A stretch of DNA of 64,000 bases from Curtobacterium sp. PhB115 (GCF_003752025.1 NZ_RJKR01000010.1:124001-188000); one strand, 5' to 3'. Positions 44,000-53,634 are shown, counted from the first letter of the stretch. Program-made: numbers and translations. Notes: a model not told the origin generated them from the sequence alone.

Positions 44000-44896
44000 A
44001 TGACCGACGTCGCGACACCCGTACCCGGATCCAGAGCCCTCGTCCTCGGAGGCGGCGGTGTCGCCGGGATCGCCTGGGAGGTCGGGGTCCTCTCGGCGCT
44101 GCAGGACGCCGGCGTCGACCTCGACGCGGCCGACCTCGTCGTCGGCACGAGTGCGGGCAGCGTCGTCGGCGCCTTCGTCCGGAGCGGGGCGGTGCAGCAG
44201 GCGTACGACCAGCAGCACACCCCCGCGCCCACCACGTACGAGGAACCAGCCGCCATCGACGCCGAGGCCGTCCAGCAGCGCATCGGCGCAGCGCTCGAGG
44301 GAGCCACCAGTGAGCAGGACGCCCGAGCGCGCCTCGGCCTCGCGGCGCAGCAGGTGACCGGCGGGCAGAGCGACGACGAGCGGACCGCGACCTTCAGCGA
44401 GACGCTGCCGTCGACCGAGTGGCCGGCGAAGCCCCTCGCCGTCACCGCCGTGGACGCCACCGACGGCACCTTCCGGCTCCTCACCTCGGCCGACGGCGTG
44501 CCGCTCCCCCGTGCGGTCGCCGCGAGCTGCTCGGTGCCGTTCGTGTGGTCGCCCGTCGGCATCGAGGGTCGGCCGTACGTCGACGGCGGGATGCGCTCCG
44601 GCACGAACGCCGACGCCGCTGCCGGGCACGAACGGGTGCTCGTGATCGCGTGCGGCCCCGAGGGTCCCTCGCCGCTCGGGCCGTGGCTCGACGTCGCGGT
44701 GGAATCGCTCCGCGCCGGTGGCAGCTCCGTCGAGGTGATCGTCGCCGACAGCACCGCGCAGCAGGCCTTCGGGACGAACTCGCTGTCCTTGGCGACGCAG
44801 GCACCCTCTGCCGAGGCCGGTCGAGCGCAGGGAAGCGCCGTCGCCGAGCAGGTCGCGGCGTTCTGGTCAGAGGTCGTCGATAGCGTGGTCGCATGA
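44000..44896 (+). CDS. Patatin-like phospholipase
   Basis: 298 aa. The oxyanion motif LGGGGVAGIAWE (about 16-27), nucleophile elbow GTSAGS (about 49-54) and the catalytic Asp in YVDGGMRSGTNAD (about 192) form the patatin Ser-Asp dyad. Patatin enzymes hydrolyse acyl groups of phospholipids. No signal peptide. The stop overlaps the ATG of the S9 peptidase (ATGA), making a two-gene operon. Confidence 0.92.
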   Translation: MTDVATPVPGSRALVLGGGGVAGIAWEVGVLSALQDAGVDLDAADLVVGTSAGSVVGAFVRSGAVQQAYDQQHTPAPTTYEEPAAIDAEAVQQRIGAALEGATSEQDARARLGLAAQQVTGGQSDDERTATFSETLPSTEWPAKPLAVTAVDATDGTFRLLTSADGVPLPRAVAASCSVPFVWSPVGIEGRPYVDGGMRSGTNADAAAGHERVLVIACGPEGPSPLGPWLDVAVESLRAGGSSVEVIVADSTAQQAFGTNSLSLATQAPSAEAGRAQGSAVAEQVAAFWSEVVDSVVA

Positions 44897-46932
44897 CGAC
44901 GCCGTTCTCCGACCTCGACCAGTACATCGCGCTCCCCCGGGTCGACGGGATCGCCATCAGTCCGGACGGGTCCCGCGTGGCCCTGACCGTGAGTGCGCTC
45001 GACGCGGACGCGACCGGCTACCGGCGCTCGATCTGGCAGGTGCCAGCAGACGGCGACGACGCAGACGCCCGACCGGTCCGCCTCACCCGCTCCGCCAAGG
45101 GCGAGGGCGGCGTCGCCTTCACCCGCACCGGTGACCTGCTCTTCGTGTCCGCCCGCCCCGACGCCGACGCGAAGGACGTCGAGGCACCGCAGCTCTGGGT
45201 CCTCCCGGCAGCCGGTGGCGAGGCCCGGCCCCTCACCCGTCTCACCGGCGGTGTCGGCGGCGTGCTCGCGACGGCAGCGGCCGCCGACGTCGTCACACTG
45301 ACCGCCGACCTCCTGCCGGGCGCGGGCTCCGACCCGTCGACCGTGATCGACGCCGACGCCGAGCTCCGGAAGGCCCGCAAGGACAAGAAGGTCCACGCGA
45401 TCCTGCACGAGACCTACCCCGTTCGGTACTGGGACCACGACCTCGGTCCCGACCAGACCCACGTGCTGGCCCTCGACCTCAGTGCGGATGCGACAGCGGC
45501 TGGCGCCGCCCGGCTCCCTGACCTGGCTGACCTCACCCCGGCACCGGGCCGTTCACTCGACCACGTCGACGGGGCGCTCACGCCCGACGGATCGGTCCTG
45601 GTCGCGACCGTGGGCGTCCGGGAGGCCCGTGGGGACCGCTCGACGCTCGTCACGATCGAGCGCTCCAGCGGCCACCGCACGGTGCTGTTCGACGACGTCG
45701 ACGTCGATCACGAGATGCCTGCACTCAGCCACGACGGCCGGACGATCGCGTGGGTCCGCACGGTCCGCTCGACGCCCGCAGGCGCGCACCAGCAAGAGGT
45801 CTGGACCGCCGGCATCGACGGGTCCGATGCTCGCCGCATCGCGACCGACTGGGACCGCTGGCCGAATGAGCTCGTCTTCGAGCACGGTGACCGGGCGCTC
45901 CTCGCCGTCGCCGACCAAGACGGCCGCGCACCGGTCTTCCGGATCCCGCTCGACGGCAGCGCCGTCGAGCAGGTGACCCACGACGACTTCGCGTACTCCG
46001 GCCTGCGCGTGGCGGAGGCGACGGGCGTGGTCGTCGCGCTCCGTGCCTCCTGGGCGGCGCCGCTGCACCCCGTGCGGATCGCGACGGACGGACAGGTGAC
46101 CACGCTCGCGACCCCGGCGCCCCTGCCGGAGGTGCCCGCGCGCTTGGAAGAGGTCGAGACGACCGCCGCCGACGGTGCCCGTGTGCGTGGCTGGCTGGTC
46201 GTGCCGGACGGCGACGGGCCGCACCCGCTGCTGCTCTGGATCCACGGCGGACCGCTCAACTCGTGGAACCAGTGGTCGTGGCGCTGGAACCCGATGCTCG
46301 CCGCGGAGCGCGGGTACGCGGTGCTCCTCCCCGACCCGGCGCTGTCGACCGGGTACGGGCTCGACTTCGTGAACCGCGGCTGGAACGCGTGGGGGCAGGC
46401 GCCGTACACGGACCTCATGGCGATCACCGACGAGGTCGTCGCACGACCGGACATCGACGAGACCCGTACTGCGGCGCTCGGCGGCTCGTTCGGCGGCTAC
46501 ATGGCGAACTGGGTCGCCGGGCACACCGACCGGTTCCGGGCGATCGTGACGCACGCGAGCCTCTGGGCGCTCGACCAGTTCAACGGCACCACGGACGCGT
46601 CGCACTACTGGGAGTCGATCTTCGACGCCGCCGGCCTCGAGGCGAACGACCCGCACCGGTTCGTCACCGACATCTCGTCGCCGATGCTCGTCATCCACGG
46701 CGACAAGGACTACCGAGTGCCGATCGGCGAGGGGCTGCGCCTGTGGTCCGAGCTCGCCGAGCACCACGCGGCGCCGGACGGGTCGATGCCGCACCGCTTC
46801 CTGTACTTCCCGGACGAGAACCACTGGGTGCTCGCGCCGCAGCACGCCGTGGTCTGGTACGAGACGGTGTTCGCGTTCCTCGACCAGCACGTGCGCGGGG
46901 CGGAGTGGCAGCGGCCCGAGTTGCTGGGGTAG
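44893..46932 (+). CDS. S9-family serine peptidase (acylaminoacyl-peptidase/prolyl oligopeptidase-like)
   Basis: 679 aa. The N-terminal two-thirds form a beta-propeller (TolB-like repeats such as GIAISPDGSRVALTVSALDA and ALSHDGRTIAWVRTVRS). The C-terminal alpha/beta hydrolase has the nucleophile motif GGSFGGYMANW (Ser about 533), Asp in HGDKDYRVP (about 604) and His in DENHWV (about 643). It cleaves short peptides, probably in the cytoplasm since no signal peptide is seen. Translationally coupled to the patatin gene. Confidence 0.93.
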   Translation: MTTPFSDLDQYIALPRVDGIAISPDGSRVALTVSALDADATGYRRSIWQVPADGDDADARPVRLTRSAKGEGGVAFTRTGDLLFVSARPDADAKDVEAPQLWVLPAAGGEARPLTRLTGGVGGVLATAAAADVVTLTADLLPGAGSDPSTVIDADAELRKARKDKKVHAILHETYPVRYWDHDLGPDQTHVLALDLSADATAAGAARLPDLADLTPAPGRSLDHVDGALTPDGSVLVATVGVREARGDRSTLVTIERSSGHRTVLFDDVDVDHEMPALSHDGRTIAWVRTVRSTPAGAHQQEVWTAGIDGSDARRIATDWDRWPNELVFEHGDRALLAVADQDGRAPVFRIPLDGSAVEQVTHDDFAYSGLRVAEATGVVVALRASWAAPLHPVRIATDGQVTTLATPAPLPEVPARLEEVETTAADGARVRGWLVVPDGDGPHPLLLWIHGGPLNSWNQWSWRWNPMLAAERGYAVLLPDPALSTGYGLDFVNRGWNAWGQAPYTDLMAITDEVVARPDIDETRTAALGGSFGGYMANWVAGHTDRFRAIVTHASLWALDQFNGTTDASHYWESIFDAAGLEANDPHRFVTDISSPMLVIHGDKDYRVPIGEGLRLWSELAEHHAAPDGSMPHRFLYFPDENHWVLAPQHAVVWYETVFAFLDQHVRGAEWQRPELLG

Positions 46933-47052
46933 CGGGCGGCGGGGGCTGGCCAGCGCTCGGGCCGGGGCTCTGGCCGGCGCTCGGGCGCGAAACACCGGTG
47001 TGCGCGCATTGCACACCCGTGTGCGTGGGTTCATCGCACGGACACCGGTGCT

Positions 47053-47148
47053 CAGCAGGACAGCGGGCGCGCCGGCGGCCCAGCAGGACAGCGGGCGCAC
47101 CGGCGGGCCAGCAGGGCAGCGGGCGCGCCGGCGGCCCAGCAGGACGCC
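47053..47148. repeat. Four tandem 28-bp repeats
   Basis: Units begin CAGCAGGACAGCGGGCGC at 47053, 47081, 47109 and 47137 (period 28; last one truncated), with the tail GCCGGCGGCC. Just before them, CACCGGTGTGCGCGC and CACCCGTGTGCGTGGG face each other. They fill the 228 bp between the S9 peptidase stop and the acyl-CoA dehydrogenase stop, with no recognisable gene. Confidence 0.8.
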
Positions 47149-47160
47149 GGCCGCGGCGCG

Positions 47161-48354
47161 CTACACGAACGCAGCCTGGCCCGTGATCGCCCGACCGACG
47201 ATGAGCGTGTTCACCTCGCGCGTGCCCTCGTACGAGTAGATCGCCTCGGCGTCCGCGAAGAACCGCGCGACGCCCGTGTCGAGCACGATGCCGTTGCCGC
47301 CCTGCACCTCGCGGCACCAGGCGACGGTCTCACGCATCTTCGACGTCGCGAACGCCTTCGCCAGCGCCGAGTGCTCGTCACCCCCGACCCCCGCGTCCTG
47401 CATGGCCGAAGCCTGCGTGCACAGGGCGATCGAGGCCGTGATGTTCGACAGCGACTTGACGAGCAGGTCCTGCACGAGCTGGTGCGCGGCGATGGGCTTG
47501 CCGAACTGGATCCGCTCGCGGGCGTAGGCCAGGGCCGCTTCGTACGCGCCGACCGCGATGCCGACCGCCTGCCACGCGACCTCGGTCCGGGTCAGTCGGA
47601 GGACCTCGGCCGTCGCACGGAACGACGTGGCCCGCTGCAGCCGCCGTGCTTCCGGCACCCGCACGCCGTGCATGACGATGTCGGCGTTCTGGACGCTGCG
47701 CAGCGCGATCTTGTCCTCGATCTTCGTGGCGGTGAACCCGGGGGTGTCCGTCGTGACGAGGAAGCCCTTGACCTGCCCGTCCTCGACGTCCTTCGCCCAG
47801 ATCACGACGACGTCGGCGAAGGTGGCGTTGCCGATCCAGCGCTTCTCACCGTCGAGCACCCACTCGTCACCCTCGCGCCGTGCGGTGGTGCGGAGCCCCT
47901 TCGCGGAGTCGCTCCCCGAGTACGGCTCGGTGAGCCCGAAGGCCCCGACGATCTCGCCCGCGGCCATCCGCGGCAGCCACTCGCGCTGCTGCTCGTCGCT
48001 GCCGGCGACCGCGATGGAGTTCATCGCCAGGCCGGACTGCACCCCGATGAACGTCGCGACGCTCGCGTCGACCCGACCGAGCTCGAGCGCCGCCCACCCC
48101 CGGTACACCGCGGAGTTCTCGAACTGGCGCACGAGCGGGACACCCGGCCCGTACATGCCGAGCTCGGCGAGCGGCGCGATGACCTGCATCGGGAACTCGG
48201 CTCGCGCCCAGTACTCGTCGGCGATGGGCGCGACATCGCGCTCGAGGTACTCCCGGAGCCGCCCGATCGACGCGCGCTCCTGCTCGGTGAGCTGCTGCTG
48301 GAAGCCGTAGAAGTCCGATTCGAGCAGGGCCGTCGTGGGCGTCGTCGTTGACAT
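47161..48354 (-). CDS. Acyl-CoA dehydrogenase, glutaryl-CoA dehydrogenase-like
   Basis: 397 aa. FAD-binding ACAD fold: VGAFGLTEPYSGSDSAKGLR, KRWIGNATFADVVVIWAKD, RIQFGKPIAAHQLVQDLL, VQGGNGIV and a C-terminal YEGTREVNTLIVGRAITG, which is closest to glutaryl-CoA dehydrogenases. The catalytic Glu position in the YEGTRE region is kept. It oxidises an acyl-CoA at the alpha-beta position, passing electrons to ETF. It is divergent from a TetR gene whose 24-bp operator lies 11 bp upstream of its ATG, so it is probably the main repressed target. Confidence 0.92.
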   Translation of the reverse strand: MSTTTPTTALLESDFYGFQQQLTEQERASIGRLREYLERDVAPIADEYWARAEFPMQVIAPLAELGMYGPGVPLVRQFENSAVYRGWAALELGRVDASVATFIGVQSGLAMNSIAVAGSDEQQREWLPRMAAGEIVGAFGLTEPYSGSDSAKGLRTTARREGDEWVLDGEKRWIGNATFADVVVIWAKDVEDGQVKGFLVTTDTPGFTATKIEDKIALRSVQNADIVMHGVRVPEARRLQRATSFRATAEVLRLTRTEVAWQAVGIAVGAYEAALAYARERIQFGKPIAAHQLVQDLLVKSLSNITASIALCTQASAMQDAGVGGDEHSALAKAFATSKMRETVAWCREVQGGNGIVLDTGVARFFADAEAIYSYEGTREVNTLIVGRAITGQAAFV

Positions 48355-48365
48355 GGCACCAACGA

Positions 48366-48389
48366 TGCATCATTCTCGAAAACGTTGCA
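48366..48389. promoter_or_regulatory. Candidate TetR operator (24-bp imperfect palindrome)
   Basis: TGCATCATTCTC and GAAAACGTTGCA pair at 9 of 12 positions. It lies between the divergent acyl-CoA dehydrogenase (ATG 48354) and TetR gene (GTG 48402), overlapping where both promoters must be. Confidence 0.6.
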
Positions 48390-48401
48390 AGGGAGGCTCG
48401 C

Positions 48402-49010
48402 GTGTACACATCGGATTCTGCGCTGCGCGCTTTCCGGGAGGCCCGCCACACCTTCATCGACGGCTCACGCATCGACATGGGCGCGTTGGCTGCCGCACTC
48501 GGCGTGGACAGGACGTCCCTGTTCCGGTGGGTGGGCAACCGTGACCGGTTGCTGTCCGAGATCCTGTGGTCCCTCGCAGTGCCGACGCTCGACCGGGCCA
48601 CCAGCGCTGCCGACGCCGCCGGTGCTGTCGGGGCCGCTCGCATGGTCGCCGTGCTCGACCGTTTCACCGCCGACCTGATCGAGGCGACGTACTTCCGCGC
48701 GTTCCTCACGCGAGAACCCGCCCGCGCGATGCGCCTGCTCACCACCTCGGACAGCGACGTGCAGAGCCGGTTCGTCGGACGGGTCACCGCACTCATCGAG
48801 CAGCAGGAGTCGTCGGGTACGTTCGATCCGGCACCGTTGTCGGCTGAGGAGCTCGCACGGCTGCTCGTCCGGATCTCCGAGTCGTTCACCTACGCCGAGT
48901 TCATCTCCGGCGAGACCCCCGATCCCGACCGAGCCCGTGCAGCGTTCGAGTACGTCCTGCGGCCCGACGCGGTGCACTCCACACCCGCACCACCGATCGG
49001 AGACCGATGA
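48402..49010 (+). CDS. TetR/AcrR-family regulator, QsdR type
   Basis: 202 aa from a GTG with GGGAGG five bases upstream. The helix-turn-helix is IDMGALAAALGVDRTSLFRW, then VGNRDRLLSEILWSLA. The C-terminal domain LIEATYFRAFLTREPARAMR and RISESFTYAEFISGETPD resembles QsdR-type regulators. It likely represses the divergent acyl-CoA dehydrogenase and its own operon with the thioesterase, with an acyl-CoA or lactone as ligand (inference). It overlaps the thioesterase start by four bases. Confidence 0.85.
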   Translation: MYTSDSALRAFREARHTFIDGSRIDMGALAAALGVDRTSLFRWVGNRDRLLSEILWSLAVPTLDRATSAADAAGAVGAARMVAVLDRFTADLIEATYFRAFLTREPARAMRLLTTSDSDVQSRFVGRVTALIEQQESSGTFDPAPLSAEELARLLVRISESFTYAEFISGETPDPDRARAAFEYVLRPDAVHSTPAPPIGDR

Positions 49011-49444
49011 CCATCGACGAGTACCCGTTCCGCCGGATCTACCCCACGCGGTGGAACGACAACGACATGTTCGGGCACGTCAACAACACGATCTACTACT
49101 CGGCGATGGACAACGCGTCGACGTACTGGTTCCGCGAGGAAGCGGGCCTCGACCCCTTCTCGTCGGAGTGGATCGCGGTGCTGGTGTCGTCGAGCTGCCG
49201 GTTCGTCGAGTCGGCGGTGTGGCCGGACGTGATCGAGGTCGGGATGCGCTCGAAGCACCTCGGGAACACGAGCCTGTCGTGGGAGTTCGGGCTGTTCCGG
49301 CAGTCCGACGGCGGCCTGCTCGCGACGGGCGAGTTCGCGCACGTGATCATCGACCGTGAGGGTGCCCGCCGGCCGATCCCCCTGCCGGAGTCGCTCCGCG
49401 AGCTCGTGACGTCGACGATGGTCGCGGAGCAGCCCGCCACCTGA
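49007..49444 (+). CDS. Acyl-CoA thioesterase (4HBT hot-dog fold)
   Basis: 145 aa. It has the 4-hydroxybenzoyl-CoA thioesterase pattern YPTRWNDNDMFGHVNNTIYY with catalytic Asp in NDNDMFGHVNN, followed by a hot-dog helix and sheet. It hydrolyses acyl-CoA thioesters. The ATG overlaps the TetR stop (ATGA). With the acyl-CoA dehydrogenase it forms a small acyl-CoA-handling module. Confidence 0.92.
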   Translation: MTIDEYPFRRIYPTRWNDNDMFGHVNNTIYYSAMDNASTYWFREEAGLDPFSSEWIAVLVSSSCRFVESAVWPDVIEVGMRSKHLGNTSLSWEFGLFRQSDGGLLATGEFAHVIIDREGARRPIPLPESLRELVTSTMVAEQPAT

Positions 49445-49446
49445 GG

Positions 49447-49887
49447 TCAGGCCTTCAGGGCGGCCAGCTCGAGGTTGATGTCGTCGGGGTCCTGGACGGA
49501 CAGGATCACCATGCCGGCATCACCGAGGTCCGTGACCTCTCCGTGCTCGACCCCTGCGGCGTCGAGACGCGCGGCCGCCTGGTGCAGCTCGTCCACCGAT
49601 CCGACGACGAAGCTCACGTGGTCGAGGCCCACCGAGTCCGGGTTGAACCGCTGCCCCGCGGGAGCCACCGGACGGAGTCCGAACACCTGGTCGCCGAGCT
49701 GGAACACGGAGCCGCCGTAGAAGCGCTCGCGGTCCTCGCGGATGCCCGGCTCGTCGACCTGGTCGCTGAAGTCGATGGCCGGGTCGGTGCCGAGCAGCTG
49801 CTGGTAGAACGCCTTGCTGCGGTGGATGTCGGTCACGGTCACGCGGACGTGGGCCAGGGCGGTCGGGCGTGCGAACGGTTCGGTCAT
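49447..49887 (-). CDS. Glyoxalase/VOC-family dioxygenase-like protein
   Basis: 146 aa of one VOC domain pair: LAHVRVTVTDIHRSKAFYQQ, LLGTDPAIDFSD, VFQLGDQVFGLRPV, GLDHVSFVVGSVDELHQAAA and IVILSVQDPDDINLELA, with His, Glu/Asp metal ligands at the expected strand ends. The reaction is unknown. The ATG at 49887 has GGAGGAG six bases upstream. It is convergent with the thioesterase, two bases between stops. Confidence 0.9.
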   Translation of the reverse strand: MTEPFARPTALAHVRVTVTDIHRSKAFYQQLLGTDPAIDFSDQVDEPGIREDRERFYGGSVFQLGDQVFGLRPVAPAGQRFNPDSVGLDHVSFVVGSVDELHQAAARLDAAGVEHGEVTDLGDAGMVILSVQDPDDINLELAALKA

Positions 49888-50027
49888 GGCGGTGCTCCTC
49901 CGGGTTCCTCCCCGACACAGGCCGCCGGGGTGCGCGCCGTGGTTGCGGCGCACATCCGAGGCAACGCTCGGTCCCTCCGAAGCGCCCGACACCGTGCGGC
50001 GACCGGACAGCGACGTGCATCGCGTTC

Positions 50028-50082
50028 CGCACGTCGCACGTCGCACGTCGCACGTCGCACGTCGCACGTCGCACGTCGCACG
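50028..50082. repeat. Heptanucleotide tandem repeat (CGCACGT)n
   Basis: Seven exact copies of CGCACGT and a partial eighth, directly abutting the putA terminator hairpin. Length would make it prone to slippage. It lies in the 288-bp space upstream of the VOC gene. Confidence 0.9.
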
Positions 50083-50132
50083 ACCAAAGTGCCCCCGAAC
50101 CGCGGTTCTCCGCAGTTCGGGGGCACTTTGGT
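50083..50132. terminator. putA terminator hairpin
   Basis: 18-bp perfect arms (ACCAAAGTGCCCCCGAAC at 50083-50100 and its complement at 50115-50132); the 14-nt loop itself can form GCGG/CCGC. It lies 44 bp past the putA stop. Confidence 0.8.
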
Positions 50133-50175
50133 TGTGCAAGCGGCGCTGGACCCGAACGCCAGCGCCGCGGTCCGG

Positions 50176-53100
50176 TCAGATCAGGTCGTCGGTCAGGTGG
50201 TTCGGCGTCCCGAAGCGGTGCGCCGTGATCGAGACCGCCTGCTCGCGGACGAACGGCAGGATCTCGAGCCGACCGGCCTCGGTCACCGGCCCGCCGTACA
50301 CCGCGACGTCCGGCCGACCGCCGACGGCCGTGCACAGCGCCGAGGCGTCTCCGCCGATGAGCCGCACGCGGGCCGACGGACCAGCCGAGATGGACGCCGC
50401 GAAGGCCTCGTCGGTGACCGCCTGCGACAGCGACCGGACGATGGGCAGCGATCGGAGCGCGGACGCGACGGGTGCCGGCAGCGCCGCAGCCGTGGAGACC
50501 TCGATCGGCGTACCGGCCCGGAGCGCAGCAGCGACGACCCGGACGAGCTCAGGGACAGCATCCTCGTCAACCGATGCCAACCGCACCTGCACCGAGGGGA
50601 ACGGCAGGTAGCGCGCGATGTTCCGCTCCGCCGACAGGGCTGAGACGTCGGTCGCGGTCCCGAACAGCGTCGACCAGGCCTGCTCGTCCGACGCGAGCGA
50701 CCGATCGAGCACGGACGACGAGACCCCCGCAGCACGGACGAAGGTGCTGATCGGGCCGGTCGGCGTGGCCGCAGCGGTCGACTCGGTGGACTGCCACGAC
50801 CCCAGCCCGAGCAGGTAGTTCAGCCCGCCGGCCTTGGTGCCCGCGCCGACGGCCGACTTCTTCCACCCGCCGAACGGCTGCCGACGCACGATCGCACCGG
50901 TGATGCCGCGGTTGACGTAGAGGTTGCCCGCCTGGATCCGCGACAGCCACGTGCCGATCTCGGCCGGGTCGAGCGAGTGCAGGCCCGAGGTCAGGCCGTA
51001 GTCGACCTCGTTGACGATGTCGATGGCCTCGTCGAGGGTGTCGGCGGTCATCATGCCGAGGATCGGACCGAAGTACTCGGTGCGGTGGTACTCCGAGCCA
51101 CGCCGGACGCCCTGTCGGACCCCGGGGCTCCAGAGCTTCCCGGTCTCGTCGAGCTGCTTCGGCTCGACCGCCCAGGACTCCCCCGCGCCGAGCGTCGTCA
51201 GCCCGGCGAGCAGCTTGCCCGACGCCGGCTCGATGATCGGACCCATCTGGGTGGCGGAGTCGGTCGGGTACCCGACGGTGAGCGAGGACACGGCGTCGAG
51301 CAGCTGGTTGCGGAAGCGCTTCGACTTCGCGACCGAGCCGACCATCACGACGAGCGACGCGGCCGAGCACTTCTGGCCCGCGTGCCCGAAGGCCGAGGCG
51401 ACGACGTCCTTCACGGCGAGGTCGAGGTCGGACGACGGCGTCACGATGACGGCGTTCTTGCCCGAGGTCTCGGCGAGCAGCGGGAGGTCGGGGCGGAACG
51501 ACCGGAACAACTCGGCGGTCTCGTAGGCACCGGTGAGGATGACCTGGTCGACCATCGGCGACGCGATGAGCTGCTGCCCGAGCTCGTCCTCCGACACCTG
51601 CAAGAACGCGAGGACGTCGGCCGGTGCGCCGTGAGCGTCGAGCGCGGTCTCGATGATCGAGGCGAGCACGGCACCGGAGCGCTCTGCGGGCGGCGCCGGC
51701 TTCAGGACGACGGCGGACCCGGCGGCGAGGGCTGCGAGGGTGGAGCCGGCGGGGATCGCGACCGGGAAGTTCCACGGCGGTGCGACCAGGGTCAGTGCGG
51801 CCGGCGTGAAGGTCGCGCCGTCGAGCTCGTCGAGCTGGGACGCGAGCGAGCCGTAGAAGTGGGCGAAGTCGATCGCTTCGGAGACTTCGGGGTCGGCCTG
51901 GTCGATGGTCTTGCCGGTCTCAGCGGCCATGACCTCGATGAGGGCGGCACGGTTCGCCTCGAGCGCATCGCCGACGGCGTGCAGCACCGTGCCACGCGCG
52001 GCACCGGACCAGCTGCCCCAGACCGCACCCGCGGCCCGGACGCGACCGAGCGCCGAGTCGAGCGAAGAGGCGGACTCGACCCGGGCCTCCTGGACGGCAC
52101 GGACGCCGAGCGTCGACGACGCGATCCGGTCCGTGATGGCCGCACCCCACTGGCGCACCGCAGCGACCGACGGGTCGCTGTCCGGGGTGTTCTCGAAGCG
52201 GCCGGGGCCGGGGCGTCCGACTGCGGCGTAGCGGTCGGCGACCCGGTGGGAAGCCGGCACTGCCAGTCCCTCGGGCGTCGCGAGCGGCGCCAGGGACGCG
52301 CGGAACCGCTCTTCTTCGCGCGCGAAGAGCGGCGGCGACGACACCAGGGAGAACACGGCGGACATGAAGTTGTCCTGCGACGCGCCCTCTTCGAGGCGGC
52401 GGATCAGGTAGGCGATCGCGACGTCGAACTCGCCCGGGTGGACGACGGGCGTGTAGAGCAGCAGCGAGCCGACGGTGCGCCGGACGGCAGCGGCTTGCCC
52501 CTGCGCCATGCCGAGCAGCATCTCGAACTCGATGCCGTCCCGCACGCCACGCGTCCCGGCGAGCAGCCAGGCGTGCGCCACGTCGAACAGGTTGTGCCCG
52601 GCGACGCCGACCCGCACGTTCGCGATGCGATCCGGGGTGAGTGCCCAGTCGAGCACCCGCTTGTAGTTGGTGTCGGAGTCCTGCTTGGTGTGCCAGGTGG
52701 CGAGCGGCCAGCCGTGCACCGAGGCCTCGACCTGCTCCATCGGCAGGTTCGCGCCCTTGACCAGACGGACCTTGATGGCGGCACCACCGCGGGCACGACG
52801 GGCGGCGGACCACTCCTGCAGCTCCTGCATCGCGGCGAGTGCGTCGGGCAGGTACGCCTGCAGGACGATCCCGGCCTCGAGTTCGAGGAACGCCGGCTCG
52901 TCGAGGAGCTTCGTGAAGACCGCGATCGTGAGGTCGAGGTCCTTGTACTCCTCCATGTCGAGGTTGATGAACTTCGCGGGCGTCGCAGCGGCGGCGCGCT
53001 CGAACAGCGGGCGGAGCTGCTCGACGATGTCGTCGACGGCGTGGTCGAAGGCCCACGGCGAGTGCGGGTGCACGGTGGAGGAGACCTTGATCGACACGTA

Positions 53101-53634
53101 GTCGACGTCGTCGCGTGCCAGGAGCTTGTGCGTGCCCTCGAGCCGGCGTGCGGCCTCGTGCTCGCCGAGCACCGCTTCGCCGAGCAGGTTCACGTTGAGC
53201 CGGACGCCGTCCTGCTTGATCTTCGCGATCGCCGGGCCGAGCTTGGCGTCGGTCGCGTCGACGATGAGGTGGCCGACCATGTTGCGGAGGACCCGGCGGG
53301 CGATCGGCACGACGACGCCCGGCAGGACCGGGGCCATGCCGCCGCCGAGCCGGACGAGTCCGCGGAGCGCGGCGGGCAGGAACCCGGGGGCGTCCGGCGC
53401 GATCTGGCGGAGCTTGCGGGCGGCGACGGCGAGGTCCTCTGGCCGGACGACGCCGTCGACGAACCCGACCGCGAAGTCGAGTCCGGCGGGGTCCGCGAGC
53501 ACGCCGGCGAGCTGCTTCGCCGAGCCGTCGACCGGGTAGGTCTCGGCTTCGGCGAGCCACTGCCGCACGAGCGCGACGGACTCGTCCGCCAGGGCGTCGT
53601 GGTCGGTGGCGGGGTGCTCCTGCAGGGTCGTCAT
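50176..53634 (-). CDS. putA: Bifunctional proline dehydrogenase / L-glutamate gamma-semialdehyde dehydrogenase
   Basis: 1152 aa. The N-terminal FAD-dependent proline dehydrogenase barrel (about 90-430) contains DVDYVSIKVSSTVHPHSPWA and VRLVKGANLPMEQVEA. The aldehyde dehydrogenase part (about 500-1000) has VAPPWNFPVAIPAG, catalytic Glu in LLAETSGKNAVIVT (about 726) and Cys in GHAGQKCSAAS (about 753). It converts proline to glutamate. The extreme C-terminus (about 1020-1152) is the non-catalytic extension of long PutA proteins; no DNA-binding domain is present. A divergent LysR gene is the probable regulator. Confidence 0.97.
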   Translation of the reverse strand: MTTLQEHPATDHDALADESVALVRQWLAEAETYPVDGSAKQLAGVLADPAGLDFAVGFVDGVVRPEDLAVAARKLRQIAPDAPGFLPAALRGLVRLGGGMAPVLPGVVVPIARRVLRNMVGHLIVDATDAKLGPAIAKIKQDGVRLNVNLLGEAVLGEHEAARRLEGTHKLLARDDVDYVSIKVSSTVHPHSPWAFDHAVDDIVEQLRPLFERAAAATPAKFINLDMEEYKDLDLTIAVFTKLLDEPAFLELEAGIVLQAYLPDALAAMQELQEWSAARRARGGAAIKVRLVKGANLPMEQVEASVHGWPLATWHTKQDSDTNYKRVLDWALTPDRIANVRVGVAGHNLFDVAHAWLLAGTRGVRDGIEFEMLLGMAQGQAAAVRRTVGSLLLYTPVVHPGEFDVAIAYLIRRLEEGASQDNFMSAVFSLVSSPPLFAREEERFRASLAPLATPEGLAVPASHRVADRYAAVGRPGPGRFENTPDSDPSVAAVRQWGAAITDRIASSTLGVRAVQEARVESASSLDSALGRVRAAGAVWGSWSGAARGTVLHAVGDALEANRAALIEVMAAETGKTIDQADPEVSEAIDFAHFYGSLASQLDELDGATFTPAALTLVAPPWNFPVAIPAGSTLAALAAGSAVVLKPAPPAERSGAVLASIIETALDAHGAPADVLAFLQVSEDELGQQLIASPMVDQVILTGAYETAELFRSFRPDLPLLAETSGKNAVIVTPSSDLDLAVKDVVASAFGHAGQKCSAASLVVMVGSVAKSKRFRNQLLDAVSSLTVGYPTDSATQMGPIIEPASGKLLAGLTTLGAGESWAVEPKQLDETGKLWSPGVRQGVRRGSEYHRTEYFGPILGMMTADTLDEAIDIVNEVDYGLTSGLHSLDPAEIGTWLSRIQAGNLYVNRGITGAIVRRQPFGGWKKSAVGAGTKAGGLNYLLGLGSWQSTESTAAATPTGPISTFVRAAGVSSSVLDRSLASDEQAWSTLFGTATDVSALSAERNIARYLPFPSVQVRLASVDEDAVPELVRVVAAALRAGTPIEVSTAAALPAPVASALRSLPIVRSLSQAVTDEAFAASISAGPSARVRLIGGDASALCTAVGGRPDVAVYGGPVTEAGRLEILPFVREQAVSITAHRFGTPNHLTDDLI

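Noticed and set aside
50028..50082. CRISPR or iteron array
   Set aside because: A plain heptanucleotide repeat without spacers; no replication gene is close.
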